From positions 10,606,501 to 10,670,500 of the forward strand of contig NC_056764.1 in NCBI RefSeq assembly GCF_018687715.1: DNA of 64,000 bases, read 5' to 3'. Both the position numbers and the translations under genes were made by a program. The notes under the pieces were generated by a model that was given only the letters and a program-made list of their open reading frames with translations, ran no database searches and was not told the DNA's origin. This DNA comes from Carya illinoinensis. Taxonomy: Eukaryota; Streptophyta; Magnoliopsida; Fagales; Juglandaceae. This document shows positions 42,193-54,328 of the stretch, one piece after another. Within the stretch, counting starts at the first letter, position 1. Each line of letters begins with the position of its first letter.

Positions 42193-44698
42193 TTAAGCAA
42201 GATGTCCTCCAAACTCGAAGCTTTCGTTTAATGTTTGGTTTGTTGTTAATTAATCCATGTCGAAGAAGTACTTGAGTATGGTTTTGTTTGTCTGTGTTGG
42301 TAAAAGCTTGAAAATGTAACTATGTTTGCTTTTATAATAAATAATTGCCAGAGAATGTGCAAAGAATTGTGATGTGTTTAAAGCCATTATGGTGAAACAT
42401 ATGCTTACTCTTAAGCAGGAGGAGAAAAATTTGGAGTCCAGCACATTGAGATCTCGTGCTAAAAGTTATACCACATAATTATAATTCAAACTGTTTTGAG
42501 TGAGACCAGCTTCATGTGTTTGCAATCTGTTCGTGGGAATGAACATCCGGCTGGGAGAACTTATTTTCAACTTACGATTGTCCAATCTCTTATGTAAAAT
42601 ACATTTATTGTATATTTTATTTTACAATCAACCAATATAAGTTTATTAAAAATAATTTTAATTTTATAATTTTTTAAGTAAAAAATCTATTCATAATTTT
42701 TTTAATTATGTTTTTGTACAGTTTATTTTGATATTATATTATGAGAAGATAATAATATTAATTAGTATTATTTAATTTATTCATATTTTTAATTCGTTCC
42801 AATAATGATATCAGTTAGAGTAAGCCAACCCTAAAGTATATCACCTCAAACTAGACATGAGTTCAACACCAGATTAATGGTTCCCTTAATCAGATTTTTT
42901 TCCCTCCCAGATTCTTGTTGACTTTGCTTTCTAAAGTTCGCGTGGATCTATAGATTTTTATGACTTTCTAGAGCCAAAGCATTAGCTGATTTGCTTGTCC
43001 TCAGGAAAACACTCATAACGTATACTCATTGGCTGGCACTACAGTTACCTCTTGTTGGGAGTTATCATTAGTTAATTTAAGTATATTTTTTTACCTACAT
43101 TTTTTTAACATTTTTAATTTTTTTTAAAAAAAATTATAATATTATTAAAAAATAATTTCTTAATTATAAATAAAAATAAAAATGCCAGCAACAGCTATAT
43201 GGAGCGGTCTGACTAGCATTATTCATACTCATCATACTCAATCGCAAATCCCTTTATGTATCCGTCCATACTCATTTTTTTTATTTGTATTTCTTTAACA
43301 TTTTTAAATATATATATTTTTAAAAAAATTCAAAATATCATTAAAATACACTTTCTTAATTACAATTTTTTAAAAAAAAAAAAAAAAAAAAACAATGCAG
43401 CGGTAGCTGGGAGGGGTACCACTAGCATTATTCTTTCTTTAATATCTTACCCTCCTGCAGCAGCTTCTACAATTAAAATGATCTTTGAGACACAATTATA
43501 TTGTGGACAAACAAGAAAGCAAGAAGCTGGCTATTGGAAACAAATAAAATAAAATGAAGTAATTCTTAAGAATTACAGAGTTTTGGGTGTTCCGTTAAAT
43601 GGAAACTTATTAATTCGGTCGGGCATTCATGACATAATCCACTTGCCGATGGCTACAGTGTGAAATTCATATTTGTCCCATATGCTTAAAGGTAGATTTT
43701 ATTATTATTGTCGCATATGACATAATCCTCATGTGGGTTAGATTCTTTATTTTATATTTTAAAATACATCGCTAAATTTTATTTTTTTTATTTTATATAT
43801 TAATTTTTATATTATATCATATATCAATTTATATATTTTTTTATTCATATTATTTAAATAATTTGTTTTTATTTTTTTTAAATATTTCATTTCTATCAAT
43901 AAATTTACAAAATTCATATATTTTTTTATATTTGAAATATATTTTTATATACAATGTAATATAATTCGATCCTATACACACAAAATAAAAATATATAACC
44001 CAAGTAAAAATTAAAAATAAAATCAAAATATGAAAAAATTTAGATAAAAAATATTTCCAATATATTTGTTAGAAGAAAATGAAATAGAGGTGTTTTAAAT
44101 GATGAACAATGAAAAAAATTTGATTACATGCTGAAAATCAAAGAAAAAAATGAGTAAAGTAAATGAAATATAAATAATAATAAAATATTTATAGGATAAA
44201 CAATACCCGTTACATGTAACGGGTTATTGTGGGAAATTGTATTTTAGATTTCTTTTTACATAATCAGATGGAATTCATTTTTTGAATAATTTTTTAAATA
44301 ATTTACATTCTTTATATAATACATAAACCATTGAGAATCCTCTAAGGTTTAGAGTTTTGTATGAATTTTAAACTTATAGTAGAAAAGATAGAACATAAAG
44401 TAAATCTAAGTAATTATAGTTGATCAAAAAAACTTAAAACAATATTAAATATTAAATAAATTTTATAGAATTCACTTTATAGCCCATTAAATAAGCGTGC
44501 CATGTTGTGTCATCGACATTATTGATTTAATAATCAGATTATGATGGATTAGTTGGAAAGTGAGATGTTTCAAATTGTTTCAATCTATGTTATATCTTAT
44601 ATTTTATAGTTGATCCAAATAGCTTTTCTGACCCAATTAACACAATTTTTATCTTACAAGCATATAAATATTATTCACATTCTCATATTCAACTTCTT
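42193..44698. other. intergenic region 3' of the small HSP gene
   Basis: The first 200 bases are the HSP 3' leader and flank. The rest is AT-rich spacer with poly-A/T runs (for example 43375-43393) and two similar segments reading GGTCTGACTAGCATTATTC (about 43206) and GGGTACCACTAGCATTATTC (about 43414). No gene is recognisable. Confidence 0.6.
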
Positions 44699-44815
44699 AG
44701 GGGTGGGCAGCAGGTCTCGCAACCCACTGCACCGCCCCTGTTCGTCCTATAGGGGAGAATGCCCAGTAAGGTCAAGATGACCCCAGCAGGCGCCACACCC
44801 CCGTTTCCCATATTT
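44699..44815. repeat. GC-rich patch with a hAT-like terminal word
   Basis: TTAGGGGTGGGCAGCAGG begins a ~115-base GC-rich block (ACTGCACCGCCCCTG, GGCGCCACACCCCCG) in an otherwise AT-rich region. The opening word resembles hAT transposon ends, but no partner end is found. Confidence 0.35.
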
Positions 44816-44879
44816 AAAATTTTTTATTATTATATAAATATATTTATATATTATTATCCAGATGACTAACATAAAATAA

Positions 44880-45860
44880 GGGTGAATTAAGATGTAAAAA
44901 AAAATTAATAATTATAAATTAAATCCACAATATAAAATATGAACAAAATACGAAATAACAATAAATAAAAAGAATAAGGATAAGAGCAAACAAACTCAGT
45001 ATGTTAACGAGGTTCGGTCTCACTGCTTACATCTTTACCTCAAGCTACCTCTTGAGGATTTCTAAATTCACTATTCAATCTTCCTTATGTGGAGATAGAA
45101 ACCTATTACACATTTGAACAACACCGCTACAAATGATCGGTGTAGAAAATCCTCTACACTTGCAATCACCTTACATGTAGTGATTTAACTATTTCCTATG
45201 TAGAACACTTTCTACATGCATAAGGATTATATACACATTTTTATTGATACAAGAGCTAATAGTTGGTAGGTTATTAGAGAACATTCATCAATGAGTAAAA
45301 TAAGAACAATACAATATAAACTATATTTCTTTCAAAATGAACAAGGGTTAAGGTTCAATTATATACGTATGCTTTTGATATTGTAAATTTGAAAATCTCA
45401 ATTGAGCTATTTATAGATATATGAAACTTCATATTCAAATTGAAAAAGATTTACATATTAAAGATAACATCATTCACTTTTCAAATAAAAATTTCTTCTT
45501 TTTCAATTTTCAAAGATAATATCATTCACTTTTCAAAAATTTCAAATCAAATTTTTTTTATTTTTCGCATATGACAAAATGAATATTATTTACTTTTCAA
45601 AATTTTCAAATAAAATCGTCTACATTTTATACAAGTAAAAAAGAACATCAATCAATTTTGAAAATATTCAAATAAAATATGCACATGTGAAATATGACAA
45701 TCAATTATTTTTAATATTTTCAAAATTTAAACTTTTAATCATGTTATGCACATGTGAAGGATGACAATAAATTATCTTTCAAAAATTTAACTTTAATTTT
45801 TAAAAATATTATGCACATGTGGAAAATGTAATTTAATATTTTATAATAAAATATTAATTT
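44880..45860 (-). repeat. probable solo LTR or LTR fragment, minus orientation
   Basis: On the minus strand a TATA box (ATCTATAAATAGCTC, about 45406-45420) is followed by a ~400-base transcript-like stretch that includes GAGACCGAACCTCGTTAACA, similar to the CCGAACCACGTAAATC word of many copia LTRs. Upstream of the TATA box are degenerate repeats with GCACATGTG words at about 45674, 45748 and 45815. No internal coding sequence is attached. Ends are approximate. Confidence 0.45.
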
Positions 45861-46954
45861 TGAGTTTTAATCATAATTTTGAATTTTTTAATAGATATAT
45901 AAAATTACTCTATACGTTTAATGTGAACTTATTTTATTTCTTGCTCATGCATAATTTATTGATGTGCTTGGTTCCATTTGTGTAGAAAAGTTAAATTTGA
46001 TTTTTTTATGTTTGAATTTATTTATTATTAACAAAATTTATGTGTAAATATATAATTATATAAAATTTAAAACCTTAAATTCAAAATATATATTAATAAA
46101 TATTTATTATATTTACTACAAGTTGTCTTGACAAGACAAGCCTCACGGCTAAATAACGTGGGACTCTTGTAGTATGACTGTGTGAGACTTATATTGACTT
46201 GGCATGGATATTATTTTTTTATTATGGTAGTGAAAATAAGCCGGTTGCATGCATGCATGCGTATGATACTCCCCAGTCCACTAACTTTATGCATGTAATT
46301 TGCACATTAGTTGCTCCTCTTTTTTTTAGTACTGTTATAATTCCGGATATATGATGACTAACGGTAAAGATCAAAGCCGCTTGGATGCATTCATACGTGA
46401 CTGATGCATTATATATATGTATATATATATATGACAGTGACTTCTGACTTCTGTCTTTCTTGGATATGGACACATTGATATATATTTAATTATAGAGTGT
46501 CCTAATCTTGAGATTAAAAAAAATATAATACTTTTTTTTATAGCTGGTATTCGAAAGTCATGTATAGCGTCCCAAATTATATGAGAAATAAAGGAGCATG
46601 CTATTCTGTCGTTTGAATAGCACCGTTCTATTATACTTCAAGTTATTTTTTTTCATATTTTTTAATATATTTAAATATTTTTTAAAAAATAAAAAATATA
46701 TATCAATATATTTAAAAATATTTTCTTAATCATTAAATAAATAAAAAAATTTACCAAGCGGTGCATTTGAACGGTATAATTTGGATGACACGCTAGCTTT
46801 TCTCTAACTAAAGAAATATGTCGCGGCAAAATATAATATATATTTATATATATATATGTATGTATTTAGTTAAAAACCAATCTAGAAGTTCAAAAGGCGT
46901 AAAAGTGTTGCCGTTGCTATAGGAGACCAAAACAAATAGAAAAAATAGAAAAAT

Positions 46955-47115
46955 TCTATACACTATATTACTGTTTTATTAAATAAGATATGGTATATTT
47001 ATTATTATTAAATAATTATTTATTACATATTTTTTTATTATTTAATAATGATAAATATGTCACATACTACTTAATATATTTAAAATAAGATGAGTATAAT
47101 GTATAACATTATTTT
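46955..47115. mobile_element. MITE family G copy
   Basis: TATACACTATATTACTGTTT on the left and GAGTATAATGTATAACATT on the right around an ATTATTATTAAATAATTATT palindrome; similar to 40130-40290. Confidence 0.5.
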
Positions 47116-47269
47116 AAAAATAATAATAATTAAATTATTTTCAAATAGAAATATTGGCATAAAAAGTTAAAAGCTACTATCAGTAAGTATAAAGCTTCCT
47201 CCCCACTATAGCTATAATAACCATACGTCTATCAATAGTGCTACTCCCATTCTAGAAAGAATTTTCACA

Positions 47270-47452
47270 TATATTAATGTTATGTATAGTTGTAAAATAT
47301 GTAAATATTGTGTAATTATTTTTTAAAAAATAGTGGAGTCTATAATTAAAAAATTAATTTTTTTTCATATAAGTTCCGTATTAATTTACTTTTTTTAAAG
47401 AGACTGCACGGCACTTGTATAACCATGATTGCAAATATCATTTATCTTCTCA
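47270..47452. mobile_element. MITE family A copy
   Basis: AATGTTATGTATAGTTGTAA at the left and ATGATTGCAAATATCATTTA at the right form terminal inverted repeats. The centre has the family word AGTGGAGTCTATAATTAAAA. Confidence 0.75.
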
Positions 47453-47642
47453 TATAATGGCATTTCCACGGGAATTCTTTGTTAAAATCTTTTTCTCTGA
47501 ACATAATTGATTATTAACCGTTTGTTTTTCACGGATGTAAATTAAGGGATAATGTATGTACGTACTTCTAAATGGAAAATTCCAATTTATATACCCTTCC
47601 TAAGTTATTTATGAAAGTATTAATATAAGTAAATATGCCAAA

Positions 47643-47687
47643 GTAATACAAGAGTCTCATATTGTCTAAGTGTGAGACTTGTATTAC
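47643..47687. repeat. inverted repeat (hairpin)
   Basis: GTAATACAAGAGTCTCA and TGTGAGACTTGTATTAC pair almost fully with a two-base bulge and a short loop. Isolated look-alike words occur near 46160-46195. Confidence 0.75.
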
Positions 47688-47902
47688 CAAGACAATATAT
47701 AAAAGGGCCATCTTATTATACTACAACTTATACAAAATATATACTAGTAAATTTAAAAACTATAAGATTTTTAAATTATAGTCATGTTTACGAATTTAAA
47801 TTTACAATTTGGATCTAAAAATATGTTTTTGATCACATTTAGACTTAAGAATAATTTTTAAATCTAATCGGCTGTAGTTGATTATTGAAGTGGGTGGGGG
47901 CG

Positions 47903-48376
47903 GACGGACGAATCCAACCCCTGGTACCGGAGTGGGGTACCCTGCCCCAGGGATTCTGGGGTGGGTAGGGCTACCCCTGCACTTCTTGGTGTATATATAA
48001 TAAAATCTGTACTAGATAACACTAAACTTAGACTTTTTAATTTCTCATTGCACTCGTGTTAAAATTTTAAATTGTATCAAACAATATTAATTTGTAATAG
48101 TGGACGGTGCTAGTTAGCCATTCAGCATTTACTATTGGGTGGACAAATCCTACCCCTGGCACCAGAGTGGGGTACCCCGCCCCAGGGATGCGGGGGTGGA
48201 TAGGACGCTACCCTGCACTTCTTGGCATATATATAATTAAATCTGTATTAAATAACACTGAACTTAGACTTTTTAATTTCTCATTGCACTCGTGTTAAAT
48301 TTTTAAATTATATCAAACAATATTAATTTGTAATAATGGACAGTGCTAGTCAGCCATTCAGCATTTACTATTGGGC
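47903..48376 (+). repeat. ~235-bp tandem duplication with a GC-rich core
   Basis: Two direct copies: GAATCCAACCCCTGG at 47910 and AAATCCTACCCCTGG at 48145. Each has a GC-rich core with GTGGGGTACCC and GCCCCAGGGAT, then an AT-rich half with TTCTCATTGCACTCGTGTTA and ATTCAGCATTTACTATTGGG. The copies differ by scattered substitutions. Confidence 0.9.
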
Positions 48377-49224
48377 ATACTGATAGTGTAATTTTCTTTT
48401 TCTTTTTTTAAATATTTTTTAAACATCTTTAAATATTTTTTAATAAAAATACACATTCAATAATTAAACATAAGCCGTCAATATGAATGGACAAACTTAC
48501 GGGATTAATGGGCCCCATATAGAAGAGCCCGAATCGTATGGAGCGCACTGTCTTGGGCTAATCTTCATCTTTCGTCCATTATAAACTATACAGATCTGTA
48601 ATTCTGGCCAGTTCTAGAGTAATAGACGAAGTATTCCACGTCTACTATTGACAAAGACTACATATATATCTTTTAGGATATGGTTTAATTAAGATTTGTT
48701 TTGTTTTTTTTTGTTGGTTTAGTTGAAATGTCGTATGACATAATGTTAGAAAAATGAAATACCATTCATTTGATTTTATTTTTGTATTTTTCCACTTTGA
48801 CAAAGAAACTTCTTTAATTAACGTTTGAATTGTATAAAGTATAGTTCATTTTATGTTGAGGAATGTTTTTTATTACAAATAAATTTAATTAAAGTAAACT
48901 TACAAACTCGCGTATATTGATATGATATTTCAAATTTTAAAATTATTTTTATCGTAAAATATATATAACATATTACTTAAAATAATCCAGTTTATGAGTT
49001 TGTTTTTATAAAATATTTTTGTAATTGTAGCATTTCTCTTATATTTTAAATTTTTCTTCATATTTTGATCATAAAACTGTCACAAATTTATTACAGAAGG
49101 CAAGTTATGCGTTAATTTATTAATGACAATTTCAGTTAATTCAAGAGACTTAGAATAAAAGCACTTTAGCGTTAAATATTATGTCTGTAGGACTTTTGTG
49201 CACGAAAAATAATTATTATATAAT

Positions 49225-49420
49225 TAATTAGATTGAGGATATAAAATCGAATTATTTCATCTCACTTTATATAATTATTATAATATTTTAAAATTTTTAT
49301 ATAAAATATAATAAATATTTAAATCTTAAAATAAAATGAATATTAAAAATTATATTATAATAATATTTTATTTAATTTTTAATAAAATATTTTATTTATC
49401 TAAACTAAATAATTAAACGA
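49225..49420. mobile_element. dispersed repeat family C copy (diverged)
   Basis: TTATTTCATCTCACTTTATA and TTTAAAATTTTTATATAAAA followed by AATAATATTTTATTTAATTT and a ATTTATCTAAACTAAAT edge. AT-rich and non-coding. Confidence 0.4.
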
Positions 49421-49564
49421 GATTTAAAAGTATTAATTTTATTAATAGATCTTTTAAAATAAATATTTAAGTCGGCACGAATCAATATAATATATAAAAA
49501 TCTAATTTATAAGAGAAAAATACTTTAAGATCGATATACATCAAATATATTTCATTAATTATTA

Positions 49565-50115
49565 TTTAAGAAGGAAAGGCCGTTGCGCAAAATGGTTAAA
49601 AAGAAGCATTATCTGAGCTGTTATTTTACGGCGAATCACATGCAGCCTGCATCCACGCGGGACCCACATGACACACGCAACGGTGGGATATATCAAATGC
49701 AGCGGGGAATTCAAAATCAACGGTCCCCATTCTTCCCCAACTCCGATACCGGATCTTGCCACGGTGGATAGGACCAGAACCATCATTTCCCATTGCTACA
49801 CGTCGACCATGTGCCGCGGTTTTCGTTCAGTGCGACCCACTCTTCATTTATATCTTTAATGCAGAATCGGGACCCACCTCGGGCAATTGGACTTCTTTTT
49901 CTCCGTTGGTTGGCTCTGACTTGACCCTCTTAAGCCTCCTTGAAACCGGCTCGGAGAAGGTTTGAGCCGAGCTGATTGAGCCGGCCCTGAAATCCCGCGC
50001 ATGTGGGCCGCGTGTATCGCTGACTCTGCTACGACAGCGTTTTCAGCCAGGCTGGGAGCAGAGATGAAAACGTCCGAGAGCGCCCCTGATTTCGCTACGT
50101 GTACAGTAGATTCCT
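49565..50115. other. GC-rich island without a convincing ORF
   Basis: About 550 bases with clearly higher GC than the flanks, containing GCGGGACCCACATGACACAC, GTGGGCCGCGTGTATCGCTG and ACGTGTACAGTAGATTCC. Three short overlapping plus-strand frames and one minus-strand frame are open, all under 80 codons and without family resemblance. It could be an orphan promoter, a decayed gene or a non-coding transcript. Confidence 0.4.
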
Positions 50116-50754
50116 CCTAGGTGTGATGTGTGAAAAAGGCTCTAGCTATCTATTTCTTTATTCTTCCTCTTTTTTTCCCCTTAAAAAAAAATCAGATAAA
50201 AACTAATTATTTAAAAAATATTAATAATGGTTTGAGCTCTCCAAATGTCTATTGCTGGTTGATTAATGCGACACAGCCCAATTATGTGGGTCCAAGATTC
50301 CATCCTTATAAAATAGAGAAGATTGAGAAGAAATTTAAAAGTAATAATTGCTTTGTACAAATCAAATAAATCATAACCCTTTTGGGAAATCTTGTCACGG
50401 CTTTGTTGTGGTGGATCTATTGTTTTTTGTCGGTATATATCGTCAATATCTTGTTTGGTTTTTCCCATTCTTTAAGCAATACATTGTCCAATCAATACGT
50501 TCTTTTAACTCATTCATTTTATGTTTTTTGCGTGCAATTTTTATCTTTATCCGATTGCAATGTCCTAACAATATATATATAGAGACAACTGTTTTCTAAC
50601 CTTTTTTTAATACATTATTCTTTTGTTTGTTTTTTATGGATTTGAGTTATAAAAATAATAATATTTTAGTAAAATTTTTTATTAAAATTTATATATATAT
50701 CATTTCCCATATAATAAATGTCTTTCAAAAAAATTTTTTATTTAATATTTGAGT

Positions 50755-50895
50755 AATACTATATACAGTCACTTTTACGTATTTTCTATACACTCTATTG
50801 ATGTGATTAGTTACATTAATTTTTTTAATACATAATTAATTACTTCAATAGAATTCACAAAAAAATACTAAAAATAACTATATATAAAATTTTTG
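50755..50895. mobile_element. MITE family B copy
   Basis: TATATACAGTCACTTTTACG and CACTCTATTGATGTGATTAG against TACTTCAATAGAATTCACAA and ACTAAAAATAACTATATATA: an imperfect palindrome like 41428-41560. Confidence 0.65.
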
Positions 50896-52924
50896 ATTAG
50901 ATATATTAATAAATAAATTAACGAATAAATTATTAAAAAAATAATTTATACAAATTCTAAATAGATAAGTTCCTACAACAAGTCTTGTGAAAAAATGTAT
51001 TCCATTTTAAAAAAGTGTAAAAAAAACTAATTTTTATTAAGTTGACCCACTTTTTATATATTAAAAAAATATAAAATTTATCTATTTAAAATCTATAACT
51101 AGCATTACCAGAAGGGATATTTGATACCTACTTCCTAATAAGCCCATCAAGGGTAATAAAGCCAACGTCGGAGTGCAAGTTCAAGGATGACTCCTGTCCA
51201 TATATATGGTGGATAATAGATAATACCGACTACTCAGATAAGTGATCACTCTCATTAATACGGAGAATATTCAATATATATTTTGAAGGTTGGTTATCAT
51301 CACTATTATTTCTCTATAAATAATACCTGAAAATAACATATTCATTTATTTATTCATAGATTTATATTGAGATTATTTTTCTAATTTAAACATTGAAAAT
51401 TTATTAAATATTTTATGCCATTCTTTCATTTTATTATAAGAATCCATACCGTTAATGGTGTGAAAACCTCCTTAATGGTTACTTAATTTTGTTTGTCTGG
51501 AGTGCCATAGACGCACTGAATTTTCTTATGCAACTTGTTACAAAAATAGATATTTGATGAGACCGGAACCACTCATGTTAAAGGGCGGCTTTGAACCACT
51601 CATGTGATGTAGCCAAGTGTTAATGTGGAGTACTAATCTGCCTAACGCGGGGCCTATCGTCATAGATTAGCTGTCAGATATTATATTTATTTTAGCTGAG
51701 GATGAGATGATGAGGGTTCCCTTTCGACAATGGGGCGCAGACTTTTTAAGCCAACTTGCACGCCCTCCTCTTTGCCTCCTCCATATCTCTCCTTGCTAAC
51801 TTTGTCGTCCCAAGTTGTTTCCAGTTGTAACAAATAATATTATATATATAAATCGAAATGATATTTATAATTTTAAAATATATAAATTATATATATATAT
51901 TTTTAAAAATAAATAAATATAAAATTTATATAAAAAATTATTATTTTAATAAAAAACCTTATCTTTTAAAAAAAATACCAGATTTACATATTTTATTACT
52001 ATATGAAAAATTATTTATTTATAAATATATAAATAAGTGGTGTCTTTTTCTTTGCTTCCTCTTTTTTCAGGCTTGCATTTAACTTCAGCTTTCAACATTA
52101 TTAATATAATAATTTTCGGGGTCAAAAGAGGATCATGCTGTTATCTTTTGTTTAATTATACTCTACACAATTATTGGGTCCAACACAAAGCCATATAAGC
52201 TAACAGCCAAGCCTAGGTGGCTTGAACCGTCGGATAAAAGCATAGGTAGAGAAATATTTATCTCTTATAAGTAACTATCGTATAATTATTTAAAAAAAAT
52301 AGAAAATTTACATAAAAATAGATTAATTTAATAGATTTAATTAAGTAGCATTTCTCAAATAAAAAAAATGCTTATTAAATAACAATCGAATGCCTTTTTA
52401 TGAAATATTTTTTTATTTATTTTTTGCTTTTTATTATATTGACTAAGATAAAATTTGTAAGTATTTTAAAACTTCTTAATGATTATTCAGAAAACACTTT
52501 TGAGCAAGTACCAATATCCAAAGATGAAAGAGCAAAGCGAAAGAATGGTTTGTTATGCGCGTCCCATCTTGTAGTAAAATGAAATACCTACTTTCTTCAT
52601 GATTGGATTGCCTGAGGTTCTTCTTCCGATCCTGTGCATGTACAGCATTAATCGATTCTCGCAGCATGCATAAAAGGCAGATGAAAATCTCGCCTCGACA
52701 ATCAATGATGTTTTGCATCAATGGTGCATGCTTCCATGATACGTGAAATAATAAGCAGTACGTCGGTGCTTGCTTCTCAAATGCTTGGCCCCAGACATCC
52801 CCAAAAATTATTGTCCACTGCCCACGGGCATGCAACTGTACTTATAAATGCCCATTGAGGCAAGCAAGAGTACGATGATGTCTGTCTTAGCTCATATTGT
52901 TTTGACTATTGATACCTACATTCA

Positions 52925-53078
52925 TGTGATCTCATGTTTCTTTTAAGAAATAATATGATTTATTATTAAAAAATTAATTTTTATTTATTTAAATTTTATA
53001 TTTATTTACTGTTTTTAAAAAAAAATAGGCGATAGTTATAAACTCTATTATGACTACAAATATTATTTATATATATTG
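52925..53078. mobile_element. MITE family A copy (diverged)
   Basis: TTATTATTAAAAAATTAATT centre and ATGACTACAAATATTATTTA right end match the family; the left arm is degraded. Confidence 0.5.
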
Positions 53079-53204
53079 TTTTCCTCTTATTTTACTTAAA
53101 ATAGATAGTATCTATTTGACATAAATAAAAATAATTTATTTATTTTTATTTTATCAAGGACACTAATCACTATAACTATTTATCATTAGAAAAATATAGT
53201 TACA

Positions 53205-53365
53205 AGTATAATTGTGTACTAATCTGTACACCAATGTGATGCGATTGGTTAAAAAATAGATTTTATTGAAAACAGTATTAATTTAAATTTTAAGTATAAA
53301 TAAATCAGTATTGGTATATAAATTAGTATGTGACTGTGTTTGTATATAGCAAAATCTTTTTTACT
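53205..53365 (+). mobile_element. MITE family F copy
   Basis: AATTGTGTACTAATCTGTAC, GATGCGATTGGTTAAAAAAT and AGTATTAATTTAAATTTTAA match the two copies at 15.15-15.56 kb and help define this family. Confidence 0.6.
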
Positions 53366-53764
53366 ATTATTTGGGTTCTTTTCATAAAAAGTATAATTGT
53401 AGTAATTTAATAATACTGATATTATTAAATTAGTTGTAGTAGTATCGGTATTTTCTGAAATTTATAGGCCTTTTTAATTTCCACCTTAATCTTGACTATT
53501 ATTATCTTTGACTGCAAATGAATATAAAAGTGAAAAAAAAAGAAAGAATGGAAATCCAAGAATTACGAAAGTGTGACTTTATGCATCGAGTTTAGCTATC
53601 TGAGACTAAACATGAAATAAATAAATAATTATAAGAAATTTTAAATGGACGAGAAGAGTCAAGAGGGAGTGGGTCAGCTGCCCCTTCCAAACTGGAGAGT
53701 AGTAACACAGAGTTGGAGCAATTTACAGGTGTTGGGGTAATGGTGTTGGTTTAACCGAATCAAC

Positions 53765-53935
53765 CAACTCAAGGGCCGTTTGGATTACAAATAATTTAAT
53801 TTTATTATTATAATTTTATTAGATTCTTGTATAAAATATAATAAAAAAATATAATTTAAAATAAAAATAATATTAATAAATAATATTTTATTTTATTTTT
53901 ATTTAAAATCATCTCATTTTATATTCAGAGTTACT
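53765..53935. mobile_element. dispersed repeat family C copy (short)
   Basis: Starts GGGCCGTTTGGATTACAAAT and ends ATCATCTCATTTTATATTC. The GTTTGGAT edge is the family hallmark. It sits about 400 bases upstream of the U-box gene start codon. Confidence 0.5.
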
Positions 53936-54328
53936 AACAAAGGAAAGGTAGCCGAGCCGAGAAGAGAGAGAGAGAGAGCAGCAGCAGCAGCAGGCTAGCA
54001 GCACCAACCGTGAGTTACATTCCAACCCAACATTGGTTTACTTCACCTTAGCCACGCCACAAAAAGTCTCTCCTGCGCGTGCTTCTCACCCTTCCTCTAT
54101 CTCTCTCGCTAGCTTTCTCTCTCGCTCGCGCTCTCTCATGGAGACTTGGAGACGACTATGACCAACTGTTCCGGCCTCTGCAGAATTATTTAGGGAAAAA
54201 CCTTTATCGATCACGTCCGCGCCTACGCTTTACGGAGAAGAATCCTCACTGCTGCCGCCGTTGCCGACTCTACGGGTGGTGCTTTCAAAACGGTGCGTGT
54301 TGCTGATATTTGAGAGATCGGGGAAGTT

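Larger units (their letters stand above)
45861..47902. other. AT-rich intergenic region
   Basis: Contains a CATGCATGCATGC run near 46246, AT microsatellites (about 46410-46432), a family G MITE, a family A MITE and a perfect-looking hairpin at 47643-47687. No gene is seen. Confidence 0.6.
48377..53936. other. intergenic region between repeats and the U-box gene promoter
   Basis: Holds family C, B, A and F copies (listed), a GC-rich island (49565-50115), and a possible LTR-like patch at about 51130-51660 (TATAAATAATACCTGAAAAT). Frames of up to 119 codons (52476-52835, minus) are open but not recognisable. A TATA-like ACTTATAAATGCCC lies near 52840 without a clear gene after it. No gene is supported. 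Confidence 0.55.

Noticed and set aside
52476..52835. Minus-strand frame of 119 codons
   Set aside because: No recognisable family, no promoter in the right orientation, and it crosses a composition boundary; kept only as unassigned.
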